A model generated the notes under the pieces. It was not told the origin of the DNA. It was given only the letters and a program-made list of their open reading frames with translations, and ran no database searches. From NCBI GenBank assembly GCA_003971905.1, contig RSEE01000016.1, positions 248,001-312,000 of the forward strand: a stretch of DNA of 64,000 nt, in the 5' to 3' direction. Source of the DNA: Moniliella sp. 'wahieum'. Its lineage: Eukaryota > Basidiomycota > Moniliellomycetes > Moniliellales > Moniliellaceae. This document shows, piece by piece, positions 51,081-63,831 of this stretch. Positions within the stretch are counted from its first letter, which is position 1, and every line of letters starts with the position of its first letter. The position numbers and the translations under genes were made by a program.

Positions 51081-51781
51081 CTAGCTCGCTCGCTTGTGCC
51101 CGCGTTGAGCTCGCCATTGTCCACAAACCACCACGACCACCGAGAGCCACCTGAGGATGAAAGCGTATGCAATCCACGCGTAGCTTTCGTTGAAGGACCT
51201 AGCATGGCCCCATCCGTATGGATGGTCATTTCTCCAGGGGCAGTCAACGGCGGATGAAAAATGTCCCATCAACCCAGTTTCCGCGAGCAACCAAGACCGG
51301 CGTGCAACGGGCCACGAGTCCACAAGTCCGCAAGTCCGGAAGTACACAAGTCCAGACCATATTGCATGTTCTCGCCAGGATGAAACCAGCAGAGGGAGGT
51401 TCACGTCGATACGATTGCTCTCATGCATCGCAGGTCTAGGATGAATGGTTGGGAGACATGGGGGTGCAGATGCGCCACTTCTTCGGCGGAGTGCTTGGCA
51501 AAGACGCCACTGGGTGTATTTATGGCCACCCATATGGCCGCAAGCTGGCACCACGGTCCCTGGGGATCGCGATGGTCCTCGAGGGAGGTGCAATCGCACA
51601 TTTGGAGGTGGTTGTGTTCTAAGCCAATAGCAGCACCTGCCGAGAGGAACACCCAGCAGGAAGTCGCCATCGGGTCTGGCTGCAGAACTGGGAAGACGGA
51701 AACGAGAAAACAATGGAGCTTCCAGGCCTGAAGACCGACTGAAGGGATCTTGGCCAACCGCACGAGCCACCCGGCACGCAT
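51081..51781 (-). CDS. putative multi-pass membrane protein (MARVEL-like?)
   Basis: ATG 51781 gives MRAGWLVRLAKIPSVGLQAW, a first hydrophobic stretch. Next come CWVFLSAGAAIGL, a segment with spaced cysteines (MCDCTSLEDHRDPQGPWCQL), and a last helix WIAYAFILRWLSVVVVVC at about 51180-51120. The pattern (about four helices, cysteines before the third) recalls fungal MARVEL-domain proteins, but no diagnostic motif is seen. The helices lie in two frames, so an indel or intron near 51400-51650 is required. Confidence 0.35.
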
Positions 51782-51949
51782 TCGTGGTAGATGCCTATCC
51801 TTCTCGCTTATTTGGCGGTGAGAGAGGAAGTGGTGTGCGTGTGCCATCTCTACGGCCTGCTGGGACACCAGTTGTCATGCCGCGTAAGTGTGACTATCAT
51901 GCGCCTAACTTCCACCATATCCTCATGCCCACCTGATACGCTCCCAATC

Positions 51950-52470
51950 CACCAAGGTACGTCGAATATCTCTGGCCAAGCACTTCTGGTCGGGGATGGT
52001 CAAAAACGTACTATATCACAGCTATGTGTATCTGATCGAAAACCGTCTTTCATTCTTAAGTAGAGACTGGAAACTCTGGGAACAACAAACGCTGTCGGAA
52101 ACGATGGAGAATGGAGGTTGCCCCTCCTTCCACTGCGAAAGGGGGTGCGAATCAGGGTATTCGGAGATGTCGACTTTGCGGCGGATGAGATTATTGCCTT
52201 GGTGAAGCTGGGAGACATGACCCCGCTGTGGGAGATGGTACGGGGGGACATGGACCTCTCTACTCGAGTCAATGGACATTGAGACTATACAGCTGAAACG
52301 CCAGATCCGTTTAAAGAAAGCGGGGCTAAACACAGCACGTCAGGATTGTACACGCGGCGCACAAGCGCCACGAATCGATTACGGTCACGAGGTGTGGGCA
52401 TCGATGCGGTAGCCAGGGAAGAAATCTCGGCCGGAGAAAGGAACGTTTCAGCAGAGCGAAACGTATTTTA
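51950..52470 (+). CDS. unidentified coding-like fragment
   Basis: Plus-strand stretches in alternating frames read FWSGMVKNVLYHSYVYLIEN (51984 on), RDWKLWEQQTLSETMENGG, VRIRVFGDVDFAADEIIALV, KLGDMTPLWEMVRGDMDLST (52145-52260), then IETIQLKRQIRLKKAGLNTA. This is amphipathic, balanced protein sequence unlike random DNA. No family is recognised. The 5' end is not found and at least three indels are implied. It converges on the mtHsp70 gene. Confidence 0.3.
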
Positions 52471-52544
52471 AGAGAGGATCAGGGTGGATGAAAAACATGG
52501 GGTAACAAGAAGCAAGAGAAAGGGTCAAAGTAGGGACGACAGGT

Positions 52545-54623
<2,079 letters not shown>

Positions 54624-55708
54624 GATGGGGGTGGAAGAAGTGGTGGTCGTGATGCCAACCCGAAGCTTGGCCAGCCGCGCATTAAAGACGCCCCAGCTCT
54701 TGAAGCTTCAAGTGAAGCTTCACCCGTAGAACAGAAGGAACGGGCAGGATGGAAGAGCGGACACTGCCCCGTGCTCAAGTGCGGGGAGGCGGAATGAAGC
54801 GGAATCCAAGTGTGAACACCGGAACCGAAGCAGGTCTGAAGCACGGCGTCTGTGTAGTCGGCACCGAACCGGCCTTGGCGTCATTATTCTTCGGTGCAAC
54901 CCAGACTCATTTAATTGTTTCTGGCCGCACGCAGCGAAAGCTTCTACAGAAGCTGGGTGCGTGCTGTCCAACGGGACTGTGTGGGCAGGGCATATCTCGA
55001 AATCAAGATGCGATCGGCACAAACAGGTCGGAATACAAGAAGCGCCAAAAAACAAAGCAAAAAAGGACAGTCGCTTTCGGTACATCGGCCTCTTCTGGTG
55101 TAGGGCGAAAGATTTCCAAAGAGAGTATAACTGCACCCAAGAAAAAGACGATGGCTTTTATTGACACAATTGATGCTGCGTGTCATGACATTGTGCTTTG
55201 TTTACGTCCTTCCAAAATGTGTAGACCGTCCTTCCATCTCCATTGGGAAAAGGGATGGGATGCAGATTATGCCAGTGGACAGAGCATAATGTCCCCGTCA
55301 TATGCAATTCATCACCCAAAGAGGAGATCGGATACCCGACGCGCACACTTGTGTAATGGGCAGATGATTGTTATGCAACTGCTTGACACCTCAGGCAGCA
55401 CCGGCATTACGACAACAAAGCTCTTGGCCTCGGTCGTGTACGCCATAGTCGCAATCGCCTCGGACGGTATGTGCCGCACAAGCCATTAGTTGACTGCCTT
55501 AAGCTTTAAGACGACCTATGCGGAGCGGTTGGGCGGAATGCGACTTCCGTAAGAGTGTCACCGACCACATACCAACATCACGCATCACATGTGTAGGCGT
55601 CGGCTCGTGGTTGATATTTTTTTTCGGCAGAGGATATTGGGAGGCCCCACAGCAATTTCGCATCGTTTGTGGATAATTGCCTCTGCTACCCGCTTGGGCT
55701 TCCCCACC
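54624..55708. other. intergenic between mtHsp70 and NOP53
   Basis: About 1.1 kb divergent spacer. GAAGCTTCAAGTGAAGCTTC near 54700-54720 is an inverted repeat (an HSE-like GAAnnTTC arrangement is visible: GAAGCTTC). A plus-strand ORF to 55489 has no recognisable content. Confidence 0.5.
54700..54722. promoter_or_regulatory. GAAGCTTC inverted repeats upstream of mtHsp70, possible heat-shock element
   Basis: The sequence cttgaagcttcaagtgaagcttcac contains two GAAGCTTC palindromes spaced by 5 bases, ~85 bases upstream of the mtHsp70 start. Heat-shock elements are arrays of nGAAn units, and GAAGCTTC has the GAA-2-TTC form. GAAGCTTGAAGCTTGAG also occurs at 62670-62690, away from any chaperone, so the word may be a common repeat. 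Confidence 0.35.
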
Positions 55709-57173
55709 ATGGCCGTTTCCACTCTGCGCAAATCGACCGGCGCTCCGGCGGGGAAGCGGATCGCGGAAGACCAAGACTTCCTGGCGCAAAAACATCGATC
55801 TTACCGATGTCGAAGCCCACCTCGAAACGACGCGCTGCCGAGCGCGGCGACACTACTCTTCTCCATGGACACCCAGGGCGATTCGGCGCTTCGCCCCAAA
55901 GGCCCGCGGCCCCTCAAGTCGCTCGACATTCTCCAAAACAAATCCGCCGTACCCGCTGTCACGCACTGCGTGGCCGAAGAAACGTGGTGAGCGCGGCTGA
56001 CGATGCGGATGCGGTGGCTCGCTTGCGTCGGGCAGGCGTGCCAGCCAAAAAGTGCGTGACCGTCTGCGTCGGGCAGCGGGCAAGGTGGTTACCGATGCAA
56101 TGGGCGGGATAAGCAAGGCGGACCAGGACAAGCTGCAGGATTACCGCGGGGTTGACCGGGTGGCCGATCGGGACTTGTGGGCCGACGGGGGGGAGCAGGG
56201 TCCGAGTGCACCAACTCGAATCAGTTATGATCCTGAGTGGGTCGCCGACCCGAGGCATGAGAAGCCCAAGCCCCCCAAGTCACTCTCGGCAGCAATGGAA
56301 GATATGCGCTCGGCGCTGGGAAAAACGCACAAGGCCAATGCGGGTCATGAGCAAGTTGTATTGGCGCGCAAGCTGGCTGCTGTACCTCTCCTCACCCAGG
56401 CATGTCGTACAACCCCGAAGCCGAGATCCACGAGGCGCCATGAAGAGAGCGTTTGAGGTGGAGATGGCTCAGGCGCAGGAGGAGGATGCGAACGACAAGA
56501 TGCGGGCGTTGTGTGGAAAAAATGAGTGCTGTGGAACGGGCAGAAGTACTTGCCAGCAATGGCGCTATGCTACCTCTTATCGGGGGATGCAGATTGATGT
56601 GCCGCCGGAAGAATCCGAGTCCGAGTCGGAGGCCGAGGCAGAAGACGAGGCAGCAGAATCGGAGATGGACCACGAAGTGGCGCTGTTGAGGGAACAACAA
56701 CGCCAAAAAGCCATCAAGGCAAGCGTAAGACTACCGCTCAGCGGCATCGTCATGCTCGGGCTCGGGCCCCCAGATGCATTTGCACCACGCTGTCAAATCG
56801 TACAACCGGTACATGTCGGCCATGCCAGGCAAGTTGCGCGAGACATCGGAAGTGGATGCAATGTCCCGGGCCCGACTGCTGGCGGCACAGCGCCGGCGTG
56901 AGGCCAAACTGGCGATCCTAGCCAAGATGGGATGAAGGGGCAGAAGGTGGCGGCCAGAGGCTGTCGATGACTATGGGACAAGGACACGATAGCGTCCAAT
57001 TGCCCGAGCACTTGTCGGAAAACTTGCGCGCCATGAAGACCGAAGGCAACTTATTCCGCGAACGCTTCCAGTCGTTGCAGACCCGTGCTCTTACGGAGCC
57101 GAAGCGCACCATCTCGGCTCGTGAGCTGAAAAAGGCTAAGGACTCACGCAAGTACGGCTGGAAGGAAGTTTGA
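55709..57173 (+). CDS. NOP53: ribosome biogenesis protein NOP53
   Basis: ATG 55709 gives MAVSTLRKSTGAPAGKRIAE, then DQDFLAQK and, after indels, DLTDVEAHLE. TLLFSMDTQGDSALRPKG holds the L-F-x-x-D arch-interacting motif that recruits the exosome helicase Mtr4, and SLDILQNKSAVPAV follows. A middle block includes VADRDLWADG and MSYNPEAEIHEA. An acidic Ser/Glu stretch (ESESESEAEAEDEAAESEMD) comes next, then HAVKSYNRYMSAMPGKLRE. The conserved tail is VQLPEHLSENLRAMKTEGNL plus FRERFQSLQTRALTEPKR, as in human NOP53/GLTSCR2. The order matches the family end to end. It acts in nucleolar 60S maturation (ITS2/7S processing). Indels occur near 55790, 55835, 56065, 56400, 56510, 56720, 56790 and 56960. No clear intron. 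Confidence 0.9.
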
Positions 57174-57535
57174 GCGGTTCGCCTTCAAGAACTTCAGTGA
57201 TCACTGCTGCCGCCAGGCTATACATGCTTCGTTCATTTCGTACGCAATGGCTAGTATATGTTCTGGCACCGGTATGGGTCTTGTAGGCTGGGAGGGGGAA
57301 AGATGCGAGAATGAATGAGAGAGCATGACTGTCCTGAACAGGGAACACAAAAGCCAAACCATTTGACCCGGAGCATGAAAGAAGATAGAACGGGGAGAAA
57401 AAAAGTGTTCGGAGGGCTATGTCCACGCAGATGAAGAACCGGGGGTATGGATGGTGTTGAGAAAGGCATACAAACTGAAGCCTTGACTCGTAATGCATAA
57501 TGCTCATGCCAAAAAAGGGCGTGGAAGAGTGCGTA
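57174..57535. other. spacer between convergent NOP53 and Osh genes
   Basis: About 360 bases, 3' flanks of two converging genes; no gene seen. Confidence 0.5.
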
Positions 57536-60500
57536 CTAGACCTCCAGATCACCAAAGACATGCTCCACGTCCGGCCACTCGGCGGCTGCCTCGTCTTGCG
57601 CTGGAAGCGCAGAGCGAACCTTTCTCGCGGGTGGTCCTACGTGGGCACATTCGGCGCCTTGCTGACAGAGAGCGGAAGGCTGCCCGTGTCCTTGGGACAC
57701 GATAGGGTCAAATACACGACGATCGTAAGGTTGTATGGGGTGCCCAAAGGGTGTCCCGTGAGTCAGGATCGATGGTTCGGGTGAACCAGCGAGGCTTAGC
57801 GGGGGCATTTCGCCCGCTTCTCGCTTCCGTCGTGGCCCGTTGCAGCTCCTCCAACTCAATCTTAAGAGTGTTGGCGTCCTCGAATCGGCCTGTTTCAAAC
57901 GCACGTAGATCGGGCCGCAAGCGGCAATCGGTGGGAGGCAACCAAAGATGCAGCCCCTTGGGCAAGTCATTGAGCGTGATCGCAAATGGCGGTAAGTTCT
58001 GTATCATCGTCAGCACGCTGCAGGGAACAACAGGGACAGGAAGGAAGAGAAACGTACGAAGGGAGCCGGTGGCTTCTCACTATTCTTCCATAGTAGGAGG
58101 TACTTGGCCTTCTCTTCAGGCTTAGTTCCAATGGGGGCGGATGTTCGAACAGCGTGGTCAGGATTGAGTTCGCCCACATCCGTGCCAATGCGTCGAGCAA
58201 CCAGTTGGGATTCCATCTCCCAGCAATCTCCCAGCGAAGGTTCCCCTGGGCATCGTACACGGCGCCTTTGATACCATACGCGTCCTTAGACGCCAGCCAC
58301 GCTGCTTAAACGTGAGCACACACCTGTCGCCTGTTGCGTGGTTGATCACCTCCATGTCGCCAAAGTGATCGATAGTTGTGGCCGATCAGGAAGCCACTAA
58401 CACACGTCGTAACCTTGTTCCATGTGTAGTGCTCAAAGTACTTGGGCGGCTCATCGGGCCCAAGGATACCTGGCTGTGGCTCCACTGACGCCAATTTTTC
58501 CTTGGTCCACGACGCCTCGGCCCAATCCCGTGGTACTTTGAGGTTGGCGTGCGCCACCCCCGTTGGGCGAATCTCGAACGTCCTCCCAAGGAACTTGGAC
58601 TTGGCATCAACACAGCCAAAGTATTGCCATCCAGGAGACTCGGCAAAGCAAGCCGAGATGGGAGGATGGTGGGAGACTTGCTCGCTCAAGTAGCGGAATT
58701 CCTTGCTACGAGAGACGTACTCAAACGTCTCCCCCAACATGGGGTTGAACGGCTTGGCAATCCGGCCAATGGTGGACGAGTAATTGGACATGGCGAATGC
58801 TGCCACATAGGCGATCCGCTTGGTTGAATCTTCGGTGCGCGACGCAGCGTCGAGGCACTCGCTGAATTCCATATCCTCCGCCATACGCTGGAGCATCGAG
58901 GTGGGTTCGTTGAACGAAACTGGAAAAGAGATCTTGGTCAATCCTTACCAATGTTGTTCCTCAGAACGCCCCAGAGTGACACTGAGGGCCGCACATCTCG
59001 TCCGATTGGCATCTCGTGTCGGACGTGGTCATATGGCTTGATCCCCTCCATGTGGATCAGACTCGGGTCAATCTTTTGAAGCTCCGATGGGGGCTCGGTA
59101 AGTTGCGACTCGACCGTCACATTGGCCAATGTGCCCCGTTCCACAGCGTCGTAAAACTCATCTTCCGAATCCGATGCTTCCTCTCCCGCAAGACCAAGGG
59201 CACCTTTTCCGGCCTGAAGGGACGGCCGTTCCAAAGAAGCTTTCGGTGTTTCCTGCGTCACGTTGGTAGTGGCATTGTCCTCGGACACAGGGGGCATATC
59301 AGCGCCGACTGGGTACGGAGAGCCAGCTGGTTGCGGAGCTCCTTGATCGTCCTTCGTTTCTGTGCTCCGTCGTCCGTCAGACGGGCGAGATTGTGCTCCA
59401 TCTGCTCGTACTGCTTAGCCAGAGTCTTGAGGTTCTCCTCCCACAGAAGTTTGGCCGATATCTCTTGGCTGTAGCGGCGGCGGAGGTACGCTTCCCTTCT
59501 CTCGACGACCGACTGATACTGCGCCAAGAGATCGACGATCGAGATCAGTCGTCCCGAATGGCCAAACGAGTGGACAGTGTATCGACGGCCCACCATCCGA
59601 CACAAGTCCACCGTCCGAATCGCGCAAGATTTCCGTCCCATTCGCACAGCGATCTACCATTAACTCGGAAAGAGCCTTGGCCAGCTCAGCACGGTGGTAA
59701 GCGAATTGGTGAGCAAAGAAAACTCATTGTCGAGGGTAAACCATCCTGCATCAACTTGGGATTACTCGCGTTGGACTTGCCATACAAGTCGCCCGTCATT
59801 GTGCTTCCATGATCTTCGCCATAGAGAAGAGATGCATCGTCCGCCTCCTGGATCATGTGGTGGGGTCAAGTCCGTACCCGTGTATGACACGGCATAATTC
59901 TCGTACCTAGAGGCAGGCGTAAGGGCCCGTATCACTCCGCTACTCTTTCCCCCATCGCCAGACATCGACGAAAAGGAGGGGAACGCAATGGGAGAAGAGA
60001 TCCGGCTTGGGGTTTTGACCCTGCTGGTGATGCTGCTGGCTATACGGGACAAACGGTTGCCGGTCGCCGAGGCTGGGCGGGTGGGAAGTGGGGCACTAGT
60101 AACTCCTGGGACTTAGGTCCGCTTTCCCCACCCGACAAAGACGGAAAACCCCCGTTACCGTAACCGATACTGGTGTCCGCGCCCTATATTGAACTGACCA
60201 ATCGTCGTCTGGGTTCGCCACAGATGCCACCCTGGGCTTGGGTGCTACAATAGGGGGGTTGCTGGTAGGGGGAGTGTTGGCCGGCGACCTGGGTGAGATG
60301 GAAGGATGAAGGCTGGACGGTGCAGAACCACCAACGAGGGGGACCTGGAGGCTGAGGCTCGGCCTTGAAACAGGTGATGCTCTCCGCATTCCAGGACCAG
60401 GTTCGAGATTCTCGCCCAACTCTTGCGGGTGAGCGCGGAAGTAGGCTTGCGTCTGGAACAAAAGCTGGACCCAACGGGCGCGTTCGGCCGGGTGGGATCC

Positions 60501-61787
60501 ACGCAGCAAGAGTTTCGAGTCGACGACGCCCTTCTTGCCTGGCTCGGACAGAACCTCAAATCGCAATGGGTCAGACGGGTCTGCATTCACGGTCGCGTAC
60601 TGCAGGTTAATCGAACCGCGAATCTGGCGACCTTGGTCCGATGGCGAGTGGTAGTAAGACAGGGCACCGTTCTCTAGAACAAACCACCGGGGCTTGTACC
60701 GCATATTGGTCAATTTCCCCAGCCAGCCTTTGAATGAGGGCGGTTTGATGGGGCCCGGCGACTGTTCATTTTGGAGCAGGCTCAAATTGGCGTTGCCCAG
60801 TTGACGCAAGAGGGCACGGAGACGCTCGTCCTTGTGGCTTCCAGACACGGCTGGCCGTCCCTGTCACCAGCAAAAACATCGGCCCCCTTGGCGGCGGCCA
60901 ACTCGATCATGGCAGTGTCCTTGTAGCGGACTGCAGCATGAAGCAAGGTGCCACCCGTCTCTGGCGAAGGCGCGTTGAGATCAAGGGCGCGGTAACCGGT
61001 GAGCGTTAGCAAATCGGTCAGCTTGTAAGCACCTTCCTCGCGGGATGTCTCGTATAAAGTGAGCGCACGAAGGAAGGAGGCGTTGAGTTCGGCACGGGAC
61101 ACTTGGAACAAGCTCGCGATGCCAGGGTTGGCGGCGACCTCCATCGGCTCTTGGCCTTGGTAGTTGCGGATCAAGTCGTCAATGTCGCGGCGCTGGAGCA
61201 GCTCTTTGATGGCATCGGAACGGCCACAAATGCTAGCAAGGTGAAGGGGCGTGTTACCATGCTGGATTTCCTGAGTGTTGACGTCGAGGTCTTGGTACAT
61301 CAGCATGCGAGCAATGGTGGTGTCCTCGGCACAGCGCATGGCAAGATGGAGGGGCGAGGTGAGCTCGGTGACTTCGGCGGCGGGTACGATGCCGATGGAA
61401 TCGGAAGGGAGGGGGGGCAGGTCAGTGTTGACAGAACTGGCTGTGTTGGCACGCTTGCGGGTTTTGCGAGCAATGTGACGTGCGCGAAGAAGGAAGGGCT
61501 CGAGGACCTGCGGGTCGCCGGTGCGAAGGGCGTCGAGAAGCTTGAAGGAATAAAGGGTGTCGTTGACGCGTACACTCGCCGCCCGTGAAGGAGCAGCAGG
61601 AGCAGAATCGGGGGCAGTATCGGGGGCAGGGTTGGGGCAGGGTCGAGAGCGGCATCAGCGAGGGGTTGGCCTACACCAGCGCCTGCTTCATGCTCCTCCG
61701 GCACGAGGGGGGGGTGGGAGCCACGGCGTGGGCTGGGGCGGGGTTGATGGCCGGGCGGCTGGCTCGGTGGCGCATCTTGCTGTACAT
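57536..61787 (-). CDS. OSH1: Osh1/Osh2-type oxysterol-binding protein (ANK-PH-FFAT-ORD)
   Basis: The likely start is ATG 61787 (MYSKMRHRASRPAINPAPAH). Ankyrin repeats include HGNTPLHLASICGRSDAIKE and GGTLLHAAVRYKDTAMIELA. The PH domain (about 60760-60430) has RYKPRWFVLENGALSYYHSP. A Ser/Pro-rich linker and a coiled coil (about 59560-59330) follow. Next comes SDSEDEFYDAVE, an FFAT motif with an acidic lead-in, which binds VAP/Scs2 on the ER. The lipid-transfer domain follows: TKISFPVSFNEPTSML, NPMLGETFEYVS and the EQVSHHPPISA signature. The end carries LPPFAITLNDLP after a 59-nt intron (57999-58057). Such proteins move sterol or phosphoinositides at ER-Golgi or nucleus-vacuole contacts. Indels are frequent (e.g. 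60845, 60110, 59800, 58943, 58330). Confidence 0.94.
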
Positions 61788-63132
61788 GGCCGCCGCGCAG
61801 AGGGGGTGGGGAGGAGGTGGGGGCGATGGGGCGATGGGGCGATGGGGGCGATGGGGGCGATGGGCGATGGGGGCGATGGGCGATGGGGACGACGGCGGGC
61901 AGGCAGGCTCAACTCAGCATGGAGCTGGCTGTGCTGGCTGCTGGCCACCGTCCTGCGGATCTGAGATCTGACGGGCTGACCGATGAGCACGAGTGAGCGC
62001 TGAGCCTCAGCGGTGTGCTGGATGGGCAGCTCAGCTGGCTGGCGCCCTGCCGAGCCGCGCCTTCAGCTGCATGCACCCATGTCACATGTCAGCCTGCTTA
62101 GCTTGGGCTCAGCGTGCGCGCGTGACGCTGAGCCCGCGTGACGCTGAGCCCCGGCCGCCTCAGCCCTGGCGAGCTCAGCCACTCAGTAACTCAGCGCTCC
62201 GCTGGGTAGTGGCTCAGTGTTGTTAACTCGTGTTGCTGGTGTTGTGTCGGCCTGCAACCAGGTCCCAGCACCCACCAGTAACTAGTAACCCAGTCCCAGC
62301 GGCATCCCAGTGCGGCCTCAGACCGCGCACCCACCCGACCCCCCAGCCCCCGCCATGCGCGCGGCGAGCGCGTCGCTGACATCATCCTCTTCCCGCCGCG
62401 CATAGGCGCTGCTGCTCCCGTGGCCTGTTCTGCATTCTGCCTCGACCAACGCGCCTTCTCGTAGCAGCGCCTGGTAGGCATGGTGGATGGCCCGACGCGG
62501 CAACCCTAGCCAGCACCGCAGATCATGCATCATGCATGTGCACCATGCCCCATAGCATCATGTGACTCTGTTGCGTGGCAGCGCTCTGGCTGAACGAAAT
62601 GGTACCAACAACCTTTCACATTTCACCCCTCTCGCATCTCCGGCCTTTTGACGCGGCCAGCTCCTCCCTTGAAGCTTGAAGCTTGAGCCGAGGCAGCGTG
62701 CCCTGCACTATCAAAAAGCACATCCCTCCCTCCAGCGCTGCAAGCGGTTGGGGCATGACCCGCGTGGGTCAAGCTGGAGATCCGAGATCTGAGAGTGTCT
62801 TCCATCTACCCCATCTCAACTTCTCTGCGCGAGACAAGCAGGATTTGCCGAGGCCCCTTGTTTATTCGAACGAAAGAAAGATACATGGGGACTCAAGTGG
62901 AGACAGGCAAAAGTGTGGATGGTCCACGTCGCAAAGCAAAAAATGGCAATGATGGCCCTTGGCGTATGCGGGGAGGATAGATCACGCTAGCCACTTCGCC
63001 GCTCAACTCTTAAGATCGCCCGTTAGAGAAAGGGGAGAGAGGATGGCTGTTAAAAGAGAGTCCGCGGAAGCGCCAAATGCCTGAGCTTCCCAAAGCAGCA
63101 ACAAAAGCTGCATCGCGCATGGCGCTCAGGGA
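61788..63132. other. intergenic region with CTGAGC/GACGCTGAGC repeats
   Basis: About 1.3 kb. It holds the G-rich tandem, repeated GTGACGCTGAGCCC words at 62120-62152, AGCTCAGCC-type repeats and a CATGCATCATGCATGTGCACC tract near 62525-62545. GAAGCTTGAAGCTTGAG lies at 62671-62687. Minus-strand ORFs near 62190-62530 have no recognisable content. Confidence 0.5.
61819..61890. repeat. GGGGCGAT G-rich tandem repeat upstream of OSH1
   Basis: About eight copies of (G)GGGCGAT on the plus strand, 30-100 bases upstream of the Osh gene start, which reads the other way. The array offers many GGG/GGGG runs and could form G-quadruplex on the plus strand. Confidence 0.75.
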
Positions 63133-63831
63133 TCAGGCCTTTGGCGGCGGGGCGTATCCAGCAGGAGGATAGCCCTGCGGCGCACCATACGGCCCTCCGG
63201 GCCCGCCGTACCCCCCCGCGCCGGCTAGAGGGGGAGTGAAAGATCCGCCTGCATCGGCGCGCCATTGGCAGATCCCACAGACCCAGATGTCGTGAGATTT
63301 GAATGGCTGCAGAGCAAACAAGGGGGTCAGCAATTGCGGTTTCTCGAAAAAGACACCACGTACGATCAAAGGAACCCAGCAGAGGGAGAACCATTGGCGG
63401 GTGCGAGCCGAAACAACTTGAGCATTGTGGCAACGCGGGCTGAGGATATGGGAGAGGGACAAGTCAGTATGACGCGCAAGCGAAAAAGGAATGATTAGCA
63501 AGCGCGGGGATGCATGGGACGTGGGGAGCAGAATAAGACGGACCAGACTGAGTAGTACACAAGGGACAGGAGGATCGAAACCGGGTTAGTACAACGCGAG
63601 AGGGGGGAGGAGAGGCAGCGCACCATGGGGTGTTGTATCAGTCTGCTTGAGGTGCTCATCGCAGCCAAAGATGATTGGAATGCCTGTAAACAAGAAGGGT
63701 CATCATGCATCACGACGATGGAGGTCAGCGCGTCAGCCTCAGTACCGAGTTACCATGAAGCTTGAGGCGTGCAGGTTGGAGCTGCCCCGCGACAGGTTAG
63801 CTTGCTGTTACGCACAGAAAAAGATGTCCAT
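63133..63831 (-). CDS. zinc-ribbon protein (zinc-ribbon_15 type) with Gly/Pro/Tyr tail
   Basis: Four exons. Exon 1 is MDIFF plus one base (63831-63816). Intron 1 is 63684-63815 (GTGCGT...TACAG). Exon 2 reads CIPIIFGCDEHLKQTDTTP. Intron 2 is 63440-63623 (GTGCGC...CTCAG). Exon 3 reads CPRCHNAQVVSARTRQWFSL plus CWVPLI. Intron 3 is 63307-63363 (GTACGT, CTGAC, GCAG). Exon 4 reads PFKSHDIWVCGICQWRADAG, then a 40-residue tail rich in GGPGGPYGAPQGYPPAGYAP, ending PPKA. CPRC...CGIC forms a zinc ribbon like that in small fungal proteins that begin 'FF.IP..FGC'. Phase at intron 2 needs one extra base, so an indel lies in the CCCC run near 63628. Function of the family is unknown to me. Confidence 0.88.

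Noticed and set aside
54749-55489. 246-residue plus-strand ORF between mtHsp70 and NOP53
   Set aside because: Atypical composition, spans the divergent promoter region, no domain recognised.
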